Assembly (NCBI RefSeq): GCF_900106995.1
Contig: NZ_FNOK01000078.1
Coordinates: 1 to 36,071, forward strand
DNA length: 36,071 bases
Source of the DNA: Saccharopolyspora shandongensis
GTDB taxonomy: Bacteria > Actinomycetota > Actinomycetes > Mycobacteriales > Pseudonocardiaceae
Direction: 5' to 3'
Shown here: positions 7,465 to 20,344 of the stretch, in pieces
How the letters are laid out: every line of letters begins with the position of its first letter
Position numbering within the stretch: the first letter of the stretch is position 1
The notes under the pieces: generated by a model
Database searches by the model: none
Seen by the model: the letters and a program-made list of their open reading frames with translations, nothing else
Told to the model about the DNA's origin: nothing
Made by a program: the position numbers and the translations under genes

Positions 7465-8097
7465 ATGCTGTTGCTCGTGTCCGGCGCCTCTGGCGTCGGC
7501 AAGACCACCGCGCGTCTGCACGCACGTCATCTGTTCGAGCGGCGCCGGCTCGACGACGTGTACGAGACCGCCGAGCTCTTCACGCTCAGCCCGATTCCGG
7601 ATGTTCCGACCATCGCCTGGCGCCAGGAACAAGTGGAAGCGGCGGTCCGCCGCGCGATCGCCCTCGAAGCAGAGGGCAAGCACCTGCTGTTCTCGGGTGA
7701 CCCGGTGCCGCTCGGCGAGGCGCTCGCCGCTCCGAGCGCCGACCGGATCGACATCGCCGCGTGCCTGCTCGATGTCGACGAAGAGGCTCATCTCGCTCGT
7801 CTCGCGCAGCGCAACGAGTCGGAGGAGCTGATCCCGCTGCATCGGAGCTTCGCCACCTGGCTGCGGGCGCACGCCACCGACCCCGGGCACGTCCCGGAGG
7901 CGGTCACGACCGATGCCTGGCCGACGATGCGCTGGGAGCGCTGGGTCGGTCGCACGCCCGGGCCGGAGTGGGCGATGACGGTCATCGACACGTCACGACT
8001 CACGCCCGAGCAAGTGGGGGCGAGGGTCGCGGACTGGTGCCAGCGCGCGGTGGCCGGAGACGCCCCGGTCTTCCGGACAGGCTGGTTCCGAGGCTAA
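7465..8097 (+). CDS. P-loop NTPase / nucleotide-kinase-like protein
   Basis: A 210-residue protein starting with a hydrophobic strand and a Walker A motif, GASGVGKTT (7-15). The size and N-terminal P-loop suit a small kinase or AAA-type ATPase. An Arg/Trp-rich C-terminal half (RWERWVGRTPGPEW) could form a lid or substrate region. I do not recognise a characterised orthologue, so substrate is unknown. The ATG at 7465 has GAAGGAG 4 bp upstream. That same ribosome-binding site can pair with the Phe codons of the leader ORF at 7363. The gene is monocistronic, closed by a long hairpin at 8140-8177. Confidence 0.75.
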   Translation: MLLLVSGASGVGKTTARLHARHLFERRRLDDVYETAELFTLSPIPDVPTIAWRQEQVEAAVRRAIALEAEGKHLLFSGDPVPLGEALAAPSADRIDIAACLLDVDEEAHLARLAQRNESEELIPLHRSFATWLRAHATDPGHVPEAVTTDAWPTMRWERWVGRTPGPEWAMTVIDTSRLTPEQVGARVADWCQRAVAGDAPVFRTGWFRG

Positions 8098-8139
8098 GAG
8101 GCGACGTCTACGCCTCGATCCACGCCTGAACAAGGCAGT

Positions 8140-8177
8140 CATGGTGCTGCCCGCACGAAAGGTCGGGCAGCACCATG
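8140..8177. terminator. Long perfect hairpin, bidirectional terminator
   Basis: CATGGTGCTGCCCG (8140-8153) and CGGGCAGCACCATG (8164-8177) form a perfect 14-bp stem around a 10-nt loop. A flanking T-A pair extends it to 15 bp. It lies between the converging NTPase (stop 8097) and GlxA-type regulator (stop 8341) genes. There is no T-tract. The rest of 8098-8340 shows no gene. Confidence 0.6.
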
Positions 8178-8340
8178 ATCGTGTTCGGCGAGTCCATCGC
8201 CCAGCTCCGGCACCTGGGAGGAACTACCGTCCGCAGGCCGAAGCCATCAGCGGTGTCGTGGTTTTCCAGCAGTGCTTCGGGTTGCGTTGCGGTCTCTACC
8301 GAGGTCTGGTCCGGCGCTTCCGGAAGGGAGGCGAGTCGAG

Positions 8341-9279
8341 TCAGCTGAAGGTGCGGCGGTAGGTGTTCGGGCTGACACCGGTCGTGCGTTTGAAGCGGTC
8401 GCGGAAGGCGGTGGGCGACCCGAAGCCGACCTGGTCGGCGATGCGCTCCACGGAGTGGCTCGTGGTCTCCAGGAGGTGCTGGGCCTGGCGGATGCGGGCG
8501 CGGTGCAGCCACTGGAGAGGGGTGGTGCCGGTCTGCTCGCGGAAGCGTCGGATCAGGGTCCGGGTGCTGGTTCCGGCGCGGGATGCGATGTCGGCGAGGC
8601 TGAGGTCGCGACCCAGGTTGTCCTGCAGCCAGGTCAGCAGTGGTTCGAGGGCGGAGCCTTGCGGCACGGGCACGTAGTCGTGGACGATGAACTGCGCCTG
8701 ACCGCCCTCGCGTTCGAGAGGCATGACGGAGAGGCGCGCCGCGTGGGCGGCCACGGCCGATCCGTAATCGCTGCGGATCATGTGCAGGCACAGGTCCAGG
8801 CCCGCGGCGGCGCCGGCAGAGGTGAGGACCTGCCCGTTGTCGACGTACAGGACGTCCGGGTCCACCGTGACGTCCGGGTAGGCGGTGGCCAGGCGGCCGG
8901 CCGCGGCCCAGTGAGTGGTGGCCCGCAGGCCGTCGAGGAGCCCGGTGGCGGCCAGGGGAAAGGTGCCCGAGCAGATGGAGGCGATCCGCGTGCCCTCCTC
9001 GGCCGCCGCGCGCAATGCGTCCCGGACGGCGGGGGCGAGCGGGGCGGCGAGGGTGGCCGTGCCGGGCACGATGATCGTGTCCGCGCCCTTGAGCCCCTCA
9101 AGGCCCCACGGGGCGCGCAGGGTGAAGGCGCCCGCGTCGATCTCCGGCCGTTCGGCGCAGATGCGGATCTGGTAGCCCGGGCGCCCGTCCGGGAGGCGGG
9201 TGCGGGTGAAGACCTCGATCGGGGTGGACAGGTCGAACGGGATCACCTGGTCCAGGGCGAGGACGGCGACGGTGTGCAT
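8341..9279 (-). CDS. GlxA-family regulator (DJ-1/PfpI domain plus AraC-type HTH)
   Basis: A 312-residue protein. Residues about 1-185 form a DJ-1/PfpI-like domain with Cys103 at the nucleophile elbow (SICSGTFPLAATG). Residues about 210-312 form an AraC/XylS double HTH (LSLADIASRAGTSTRTLIRRF, the second helix pair around VERIADQVGFGSPTAFRDRF). GlxA-type proteins are transcription factors; the DJ-1 part is thought to sense a ligand rather than hydrolyse. ATG 9277-9279 is chosen because the family starts there and AACATA (9286-9291; TATGTT on this strand) ends 6 bp upstream as a -10 box, implying a leaderless mRNA. It is divergent from a DJ-1/PfpI enzyme gene and probably regulates it. Confidence 0.88.
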   Translation of the reverse strand: MHTVAVLALDQVIPFDLSTPIEVFTRTRLPDGRPGYQIRICAERPEIDAGAFTLRAPWGLEGLKGADTIIVPGTATLAAPLAPAVRDALRAAAEEGTRIASICSGTFPLAATGLLDGLRATTHWAAAGRLATAYPDVTVDPDVLYVDNGQVLTSAGAAAGLDLCLHMIRSDYGSAVAAHAARLSVMPLEREGGQAQFIVHDYVPVPQGSALEPLLTWLQDNLGRDLSLADIASRAGTSTRTLIRRFREQTGTTPLQWLHRARIRQAQHLLETTSHSVERIADQVGFGSPTAFRDRFKRTTGVSPNTYRRTFS

Positions 9280-9285
9280 GGCGAG

Positions 9286-9291
9286 AACATA
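9286..9291 (-). promoter_or_regulatory. -10 box for leaderless glxA-type regulator mRNA
   Basis: On the minus strand TATGTT is followed by 6 bp and the ATG. There is no Shine-Dalgarno sequence. The -35 region is weak. Confidence 0.4.
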
Positions 9292-9371
9292 TCTGTCCGC
9301 CGGGCGGGAAAACGCGGTCCCGACCCCAGGAATGCGTTGTCCGCCCGAGTTCGGAGCCCTCGCGACGAGCC

Positions 9372-9409
9372 GTGGCACTATCCCGTTGAAGAGTGTCACT
9401 CATGCCACT
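9372..9409. promoter_or_regulatory. Candidate operator between the regulator and DJ-1 genes
   Basis: GTGGCA (9372-9377) and TGCCAC (9403-9408) form an outer inverted repeat. Inside it GAGTG-T-CACTC (9391-9401) is a perfect palindrome, and CACT occurs at 9376, 9397 and 9406. Two of these are 21 bp apart, two helical turns, as expected for an AraC-type activator dimer. The site lies 81-118 bp upstream of the DJ-1 ATG. Confidence 0.45.
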
Positions 9410-9489
9410 GGGGCAAGGGAAGCAGGCCGCATACCTTCGGAGGCGTCCCCGGCACCGGGCCGGTTTTCCCTCACGCGAAGGAACTTTCC

Positions 9490-10179
9490 ATGCACGTCCA
9501 GATGGTTCTGTTCGACGGCTTCGACCCGCTAGACGTCATCGCCCCCTACGAAGTGCTGTACGCCGGCGGCATCGCCGCCGCGGGCGCGGTGAGCGTGGAA
9601 CTGGTCTCCGCGGAAGGGGCGCGCGAGGTGGTCAGCGGCACCGGAGGCCTGGCGTTGCGCGCCACGGCCGCCCTCGACCCCTCGCGCGCGGGCCTGATCG
9701 TGGTTCCCGGTGCGTCGGGCCGCGTCGGCGAGCCCGGTGACGTCCCCGACCAGGATGCGAGCGACGAGGGGTGGCGGCAGGACGAGTTCATCCCCGTCCT
9801 GCTGGGCCGGACCCTGAACACCGAGCTGCCCGCGCTGCTGAAGGCGGCCATGGATAACCCGGAGGTGACGGTCAGCACCGTGTGCGGCGGCTCGCTCGTC
9901 CTGGCCATGGCGGGCCTGCTGGAGGGACGCCGGGCCACGACGCACCACACGGGCCTCGACATGCTCGACGCCACAGGCGTCCACGTGGTGCAGGCGCGCG
10001 TCGTCGACGACGGCGACCTCGTCACCGGTGCGGGCGTCACCTCCGGACTCGATCTGGGGCTGTACTTGCTGGAGCGCGAGGTAGGGCCTCGTATCGCGCA
10101 CGCCGTGGAGGAGTTGTTCGCCCATGAGCGCCGCGGCACCGTCTGGCGCGATCACGGCCCGGTGCCCGCCGGTTTCTGA
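9490..10179 (+). CDS. DJ-1/PfpI family protein
   Basis: A 229-residue single-domain DJ-1/PfpI protein. The strand-elbow motif VCGGSLVLAMAGLLEGRRAT carries Cys132, and THHTGLDML follows, with a glutamate near residue 21 (PYEVLYAGG) in the usual acid position. This resembles the isonitrile hydratase (InhA)-like branch; substrate cannot be read from sequence. A loop at about residues 80-112 (GEPGDVPDQDASDEGWRQDE...) is longer than in many relatives. The ATG has GAAGGA 7 bp upstream. It is divergent from the GlxA-type regulator and 109 bp upstream of a DUF6010 gene, forming a small regulator-enzyme-membrane protein unit. Confidence 0.85.
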   Translation: MHVQMVLFDGFDPLDVIAPYEVLYAGGIAAAGAVSVELVSAEGAREVVSGTGGLALRATAALDPSRAGLIVVPGASGRVGEPGDVPDQDASDEGWRQDEFIPVLLGRTLNTELPALLKAAMDNPEVTVSTVCGGSLVLAMAGLLEGRRATTHHTGLDMLDATGVHVVQARVVDDGDLVTGAGVTSGLDLGLYLLEREVGPRIAHAVEELFAHERRGTVWRDHGPVPAGF

Positions 10180-10288
10180 CCGTGCGCCGCGCGCTTCTCG
10201 TTTCGCCCTCATTCGTTCGCGCACACCGCAAGGAAGAACAGCAGCATGTCCGTCGAAGGAATCCGGATATCGAAAAGGTGACCCAGTC

Positions 10289-10783
10289 ATGATCTACGTC
10301 GTGCCGATCCTGATCGGCCTCCTGTACGCGCTGCTGATGTCACTGATCCGCGAACCGCACCGGCGCCGTTTCAACGCGATCATGGTGGCGGGAGCGGGCG
10401 CCGCCTACCTCAGCGGCGGCGGCTTCGGCGGCTGGGAGTTCCTCTTCACCGTCGTCGCCACGTATGTCGCCTACCGCGGGCTGGAGTCCTGGACGTTCAT
10501 CGGCATCGCCTGGCTGATGCACACCGCCTGGGACGTGCTCCACCACCTCAAGGGCAACCCGATCGTGCCCTTCGCGCACACCTCCTCCCTCGGCTGCGCG
10601 ATCTGCGATCCCGTCATCGCCCTGTGGTGCTTGCGGGGCGGTCCGTCGCTGATCGACCTCGTCCGCGGCTGGTTCACCCGCTCCCGCATCGCCGAGCAGG
10701 AGCCCGCGGTCAGCAGCGGAACCTCTGAGTCGGTGACCACGACCGCCGGGCATTCCCGCGCCAGATGCGAGAAGGCCCGCTGA
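10289..10783 (+). CDS. DUF6010-like membrane protein
   Basis: A 164-residue membrane protein. Hydrophobic segments lie near residues 2-18, 30-45, 49-64 and 70-88. Then comes a loop with conserved-looking polar residues (HTAWDVLHHLKGNPIVPF) and a last segment with CAICDP near 106. The C-terminus is polar. It resembles proteins annotated DUF6010, whose function is unknown. His/Asp/Cys residues next to the membrane could bind a metal or cofactor (inference). Start at ATG 10289 is supported by AAGGTG about 9 bp upstream and by a hydrophobic N-terminus. It lies downstream of the DJ-1 gene on the same strand. Confidence 0.7.
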   Translation: MIYVVPILIGLLYALLMSLIREPHRRRFNAIMVAGAGAAYLSGGGFGGWEFLFTVVATYVAYRGLESWTFIGIAWLMHTAWDVLHHLKGNPIVPFAHTSSLGCAICDPVIALWCLRGGPSLIDLVRGWFTRSRIAEQEPAVSSGTSESVTTTAGHSRARCEKAR

Positions 10784-10812
10784 CCAATGCTTTCGCGCTG
10801 ATCAACGGGCCT
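10773..10812. terminator. Possible terminator between converging genes
   Basis: AGGCCCG (10773-10779) and CGGGCCT (10806-10812) can form a 7-bp stem around a 26-nt loop. The first arm overlaps the end of the DUF6010 gene. It lies 21 bp from the end of the converging carboxylase gene. The large loop makes this uncertain. Confidence 0.3.
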
Positions 10813-10832
10813 GTCCCATGCCCCGGAAGCGG

Positions 10833-16334
<5,502 letters not shown>

Positions 16335-17035
16335 CGAGCAGACCTCCTGCAGCTATCTCTCCTGGGGCGGCAACACCCCGCTCAGCACACCATCCTGGCT
16401 ACTGATCGGTATGGATATGTCGAAACCCTGGCGTGGTGCGCCCCGAAAATCGTCTGGCATCGCCAAATCGACCCGACCGGCACCCCTCCCAACTGTTTCG
16501 ATGCAGCAATTTCAGTGATCCGCATCTCATCAGGTGGTCATGGGCGTGACGGGGACGATATAGGACGGCCCATGGTTGGCCGATCACCGACTCCGGCGCC
16601 CGGCCGCGGTGGACATGCCGACCGCGTCTGCGGCTGATCATCAGGCCATCCGGTCCCCGCCCGCCGACGAGCAGCGCGCTCATGCGACGGAACCGCCGGG
16701 TCGTTCTCGACGTTCTCGGCCCACACCGGACAATGCCGACGAAAAGCACCGCTGATGGGCGTGGAACGACGGCTGCGGCTGGATCGTCCACGAACCGTTG
16801 CGCCGACGACCACCGGCGACCCGGAACAGCGATGCGGCCGGTTCGAGAACGTGTCCGACATCGCCGAGCTGGTCTCCGGCCTCGGCGGGTACACCGGCAG
16901 CGCCGCACCCGGCGAGCACGGGAACTGATCAACCGCGGTGACCTGCCCGCGGCGGGCGCGATCCCCGGTCCGGGACCACGCCCGCCGGATTCGGATCGGT
17001 GTCCAGGCGAAAGCTCATTCCCGGTGCTGGTGTTC
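16335..17035. other. Gene-poor intergenic region
   Basis: About 700 bp upstream of the carboxylase and downstream of the MFS gene. Codon bias is poor in all frames. The best small frame is 16755-16928 (+, 57 codons, ending in GLGGYTGSAAPGEHGN), with no recognised domain or good ribosome-binding site. It may hold the carboxylase promoter and decayed coding DNA. I see no RNA gene or transposon end. Confidence 0.4.
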
Positions 17036-17051
17036 TCCGCGTCGCCGCGGA
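17036..17051 (-). terminator. Small hairpin after the MFS gene
   Basis: TCCGCG-TCGC-CGCGGA forms a 6-bp GC-rich stem with a 4-nt loop, 22 bp beyond the MFS stop codon. No T-tract. Confidence 0.35.
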
Positions 17052-17073
17052 ATTCCTTCGTGGACCGGCGAAA

Positions 17074-18318
17074 TCAGGTGGAGACGTTGCGGCGACGGTT
17101 CGCGAGGACGGAGAACAGGAGCTGCAGGAGGCAGAAGAACAGGAGGGCTGCGATGGCCCAATGAGCGGTGCCGGTGGTGTCGCGGAGGGTCGCGGTGAGG
17201 GCCGGGCCGACTGCGGCGAGCAAGTAGCCGAAGCCCTGGGCCATCGCGGACAGCCGGGTCGTTTCGTCGTCGCTGGTGGTGTGCGCGGGGATGGCGGCGA
17301 GTGCGGGGGCGAGGGCGGCCATCCCCACGCCGAGCAGCGCCGCCCACAGGATCGGGGCCGTGGCCGGTGCGACGAGGAGTCCCAGCAGTCCGAGGCCTCC
17401 ACTGCAGGTGGTCAGCACCATCCACATGCCGATGCGGGTGGTGTTGCGGTAGCAGGACGCGGTGATGACCACGGAGGCGGCGATGCTGACCAAGAGCGTG
17501 CCGGCGCTGAGAGCGCTGGCACCGACCGGACTGACTCCGGTGACTCGTAGGAGGACCGGCTGCCAGGAAAGCATGGACAGGGCTTGCAGCGACTGCAAAC
17601 CCATGAACAGGGTCAGATACCAGGCTTGCGCGCTTCTCAGGAGAGATCGGCGGGAACGGGGCATGCGTGGTGGGGATGCGGCGCGCGTCGTGCGGGCCAG
17701 CGACAGCGGTATCCACAGGAAGAGCGCGGCCGCGACGGGGAGGATCCAGATTCCCAGTCCCGTGCGCCATCCGCGGAGGGCGGTCAGCCAGGGCGTGATC
17801 GCGGTCGCCGTGGCCGCACCGACTCCGATCATGCTCGCCGACAACGTCGTGAGCGCGGCGGTTCGCCTACCACCGATCTGCTGGCAGACGGCGGGCAGGA
17901 GGACTTGCAGTCCGCCGATCGCGCAGCAGGCCAGGACGGTTCCGGCGAGCAGCAGCCAATGGCCGTGGGTGATGCGCACCGCTTGGCCTGCGAGCAGAAC
18001 ACCGAGGAACACAACAACGCTCGTCTGCGTGCCGCTGCGGCGGCGAAGGGGAGGAACGAGGAGCGTTGTCGCGGCGATGCAGAGGCAGGGCATCGCCGTC
18101 AGGATGGCCACCGCCGTCGTGCTGAGGCCCAGTGCCGCGCGGATCTCGGGCAATGCCGCGCCGACCGCGGTCACCGCGGTGCGGGCGTTGAACGCGGCCA
18201 GCACGAGCGCCCCGACTGCCAGGACTCGCCACCACATCGGGCGCACCGCAGGGATGACGACGGTGGGGATCGGCATCGTCCGCTCGTTGGCGAACAAGGT
18301 GGAAGAGGAGGAGAACAT
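17074..18318 (-). CDS. MFS transporter, CynX/NimT-like
   Basis: A 414-residue protein with about 12 hydrophobic segments and a basic central loop near residues 210-235, the usual two times six-helix MFS plan. The N-terminal helix 1 segment (AFNARTAVTAVGAALPEIRAALGLS) is characteristic of the CynX/NimT branch (cyanate or 2-nitroimidazole-like transporters). The real substrate is unknown; drug or small-anion efflux are both possible. The longest start is ATG 18318. ATG 18276 (MPIPTVVIP) is an alternative that drops 14 Ser/Thr-rich residues; neither has a strong Shine-Dalgarno sequence. It is monocistronic, with a candidate promoter/operator at 18394-18425. Confidence 0.82.
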   Translation of the reverse strand: MFSSSSTLFANERTMPIPTVVIPAVRPMWWRVLAVGALVLAAFNARTAVTAVGAALPEIRAALGLSTTAVAILTAMPCLCIAATTLLVPPLRRRSGTQTSVVVFLGVLLAGQAVRITHGHWLLLAGTVLACCAIGGLQVLLPAVCQQIGGRRTAALTTLSASMIGVGAATATAITPWLTALRGWRTGLGIWILPVAAALFLWIPLSLARTTRAASPPRMPRSRRSLLRSAQAWYLTLFMGLQSLQALSMLSWQPVLLRVTGVSPVGASALSAGTLLVSIAASVVITASCYRNTTRIGMWMVLTTCSGGLGLLGLLVAPATAPILWAALLGVGMAALAPALAAIPAHTTSDDETTRLSAMAQGFGYLLAAVGPALTATLRDTTGTAHWAIAALLFFCLLQLLFSVLANRRRNVST

Positions 18319-18393
18319 GCACCCCTGTGCCTAGGCTGATGGCTGGACGTGCCGGCGCGCGAAGTTCGCTGCGCCGGATGCGATGGCGACGAG

Positions 18394-18425
18394 ATGATGA
18401 GCTCTCTCGGCTTAAGATCATCATA
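18394..18425 (-). promoter_or_regulatory. Candidate MFS promoter with inverted repeat
   Basis: ATGATGA (18394-18400) and TCATCAT (18418-18424) form a 7-bp inverted repeat with a 17-bp spacer. On the minus strand one arm overlaps TATGAT (18425-18420), a good -10 box. A repressor bound here would block transcription of the MFS gene. The -35 is weak. Confidence 0.4.
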
Positions 18426-18511
18426 AGGTCGTCCGCGCGAGGCTCAGCCCCGGCCCGACGTTCCTCTGTGGAGGCATCGCTGCGGGAGAGGTCCACCTGA
18501 CGTCGTAGCGC

Positions 18512-18768
18512 TCACCGGTCTCCGAGCGCGTTGCCCCGATCGGTGGCGGTGGACGTGATGCGCTGGCTGCGCAGCAGGATTGCGGCGATCACCGGCAGGA
18601 CGCCGGTGGCGCCGGCGGGCTTGGCGATGTCGCCGGACTGGCCCGGTCGACCGCCTTGCGGCCGTCGACCGGGCCGAGGTCGAAGAGGAACGGCGGGTCG
18701 GCGGTCGCCGCGGCGAACTCGGCGGCAGCGGGTTCGAGCACCGGAGGCGTCAGAACGTACTCAGGCAT
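18512..18768 (-). pseudogene. Frameshifted N-terminal remnant of an alpha/beta hydrolase gene
   Basis: The ATG at 18768 opens MPEYVLTPPVLEPAAAEF, then ADPPFLFDLGP and GRKAVD, the N-terminus of acetyl-hydrolase/lipase-like alpha/beta hydrolases. The gene starting at 35935 has the same pattern (ATADPPYLFDLPP, GRKAVDEVQ). After GRKAVD there are 5 bases (18645-18641) where 6 are expected before CAG; shifting frame restores QSGDIAKPAG. So one base has been lost. The shifted frame soon turns into an unrelated hydrophobic-basic tail (GVLPVIAAILLRSQRITS) and stops at 18512. No catalytic domain remains. Its ATG overlaps the stop of the upstream hydrolase, so it was once the second gene of that operon. 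Confidence 0.7.
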
Positions 18769-19738
18769 GGTCCCGTTCTGGGATGCGGATGATGGTGTGC
18801 GGCTCACAGGTCGAGCCGGCCCGGGCTGCTGCCCGTGGGGACTGGTTCGGCTGAGCGCGCCTCTCGATCCGGGCCAGGTAGTCGCGGATCGTCGAGATGT
18901 ACTCGCGGCGAAGCGGCTCCGCCTCCAGGTAGCCCATGTGGGCGGCACCGGACTGCGTGACGTGTTCGGAGTCCGGGATTCGGCCTGCGATGTCGGCGAG
19001 GTGGGCGGGAACGCATTCGTCGAACTCCCCGCCGAGGACCAGCGTGGGAACTCGAATCCGGTGGAGGTCGTCGAAGATGTCCCAATCCTTGAGGGTTCCC
19101 GTGACGTGGTAGTCCGCCTGACCGATCATCGTCCGGAAGGTGAGCAGGCTCGTGCGATCCGAGTCGAGGTTCACCGGAGCGGTGCGCACAACGCACGCGC
19201 GCAGGTACTCGCCTTGGGCGACCTGGTAGTCGGGATCACCTGTCTCGCCTCGCAGCTCGCGACCGTACGTGCGGTCCAGCACGTTGCCCGGTAGTTTCGC
19301 CATCAGATCTCGCGCTTCTTCCTCGAACCGGGGGACGCTCGCCAATCCGTTGGCGCAGACCAGGCTCGTCCACTCGGGTGCGCGCTCGGCGGCATGCTGG
19401 AGCCCGAGCATGGCTCCCCAGGAGTGGCCGTAGACGTGCGGTCGCCGGAGGCCGAGACCTTCGACGACCGCATCGAGTTCGTCGAGGAAGCGATCCACCG
19501 TCAACAGCGAGGTGTCGTGGATCGGATCCGAACGCCCCACTCCGAGCTGGTCGTACCAGATGACCTCGCGTTCCTCGGTGAGCGGCTCGAACGCCTCGAA
19601 CAACGGGTCGCTCGGATAGCCCGGCCCACCGTGAACGAGCAGGAGCGGCGCGCCACCGCGGCCCATCCTGCGGTACCAGACCTTGCCTCCCGGCACGTCG
19701 ATCTCGCCTTCGACCACGTCGATCTCATACCCGGTCAT
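18761..19738 (-). CDS. Alpha/beta hydrolase, proline iminopeptidase-like
   Basis: A 325-residue protein of the proline iminopeptidase/tricorn-interacting F1 type. HGGPG (36-40) gives the oxyanion region, DQLGVGRSD is at 63-71, and nucleophile Ser106 lies in GHSWGA (104-109). The cap lies at about 130-220, the acid Asp in GGEFDECVP, and the catalytic His in SGAAHMGYLE. The C-terminal 40 residues are Arg/Ala-rich. It probably removes N-terminal residues from short peptides or hydrolyses an amide or ester; substrate unknown. GAGG lies 9 bp upstream of the ATG. The last bases overlap the start codon of the broken hydrolase remnant downstream. Confidence 0.83.
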   Translation of the reverse strand: MTGYEIDVVEGEIDVPGGKVWYRRMGRGGAPLLLVHGGPGYPSDPLFEAFEPLTEEREVIWYDQLGVGRSDPIHDTSLLTVDRFLDELDAVVEGLGLRRPHVYGHSWGAMLGLQHAAERAPEWTSLVCANGLASVPRFEEEARDLMAKLPGNVLDRTYGRELRGETGDPDYQVAQGEYLRACVVRTAPVNLDSDRTSLLTFRTMIGQADYHVTGTLKDWDIFDDLHRIRVPTLVLGGEFDECVPAHLADIAGRIPDSEHVTQSGAAHMGYLEAEPLRREYISTIRDYLARIERRAQPNQSPRAAARAGSTCEPHTIIRIPERDHA

Positions 19739-20039
19739 CCGGCAACCTCAAATCCAACGGCGGTTTCACAGCCGTTCTGTCGAGAGCAGAAAGAAAAAAC
19801 GTTGCAGCACAACGGAAGGTGTCTCGGCAGCGTCGCAGCAGTTGGTGCCGGACGTGCCCGCGATGAAACCGGCGAATCGGCGCTGTGCCCTGCGGTATGA
19901 ACGGCCGCAAGGCCGACGTCCCTCCTTCGCGGGCCTCTTGCGCCGCCGCGCCTCCAGACGCGCGGCCTGGTCGGCGATTCGAAGCATAGGGACGAGAACC
20001 TCCGAGAATAAGTCTTGATTTGCCCGGTCGTCTCAGGCA

Positions 20040-20276
20040 GTGGGCACCGAACGCGCGACAAAGGTCCGTCACTTGCTGGCGAACGCTCAGGGCAATGGCG
20101 TGATTCGATGTTCGCGAAGTCGCCGCCGCATGCCTCTGCCATCTTCTGAGGCGTCGACGCTGGCTCCACCGGAGACCGAGCGGAAGACGATCCGGCATCC
20201 GGAGAGCGGCGACATCCTCATCGCTCCGGGCACGGAGCTGCGCATGGTCACCTACACGGCAGCGCCACACCGTTGA
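20040..20276 (+). pseudogene. Possible C-terminal remnant of an XRE/MmyB-like regulator
   Basis: An open frame whose last 36 residues (TIRHPESGDI, then LIAPGTELRMVTYTAAP) resemble the C-terminus of MmyB-like ligand-binding regulators. Those usually read HPxVGDLxLxYxxL-x-VPGxDLRLVVYTAAP. About seven residues seem missing between the two halves. The upstream 40 residues show no HTH and there is no ribosome-binding site, so a decayed fragment is more likely than a functional gene. The rest of 19739-20462 holds no other recognisable gene. Confidence 0.35.
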
Positions 20277-20328
20277 GGTGCCGGCTGCCGACTCGAAATC
20301 TCCCTGCGTCAAGTTGTTCGGGGGTTCG

Positions 20329-20344
20329 TTGCCCTTTCGGGCAA
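20329..20344. terminator. Small hairpin upstream of the lipoprotein gene
   Basis: TTGCCC-TTTC-GGGCAA forms a 6-bp stem with a 4-nt loop, 53 bp after the regulator remnant and 118 bp before the lipoprotein ATG. It could be a terminator or part of the lipoprotein leader. Confidence 0.3.

Noticed and set aside
8272..9489. Upstream extension of the DJ-1 gene
   Set aside because: The extended frame runs antisense to the GlxA-type regulator and has no domain; ATG 9490 has a good ribosome-binding site and the family N-terminus.
16755..16928. 57-codon ORF upstream of the carboxylase
   Set aside because: No ribosome-binding site, poor codon bias and no recognisable domain, so not listed as a gene.
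19683..20018. Open frames between the iminopeptidase-like gene and the lipoprotein
   Set aside because: Arg/Ser-rich compositions without domains or ribosome-binding sites; likely non-coding.
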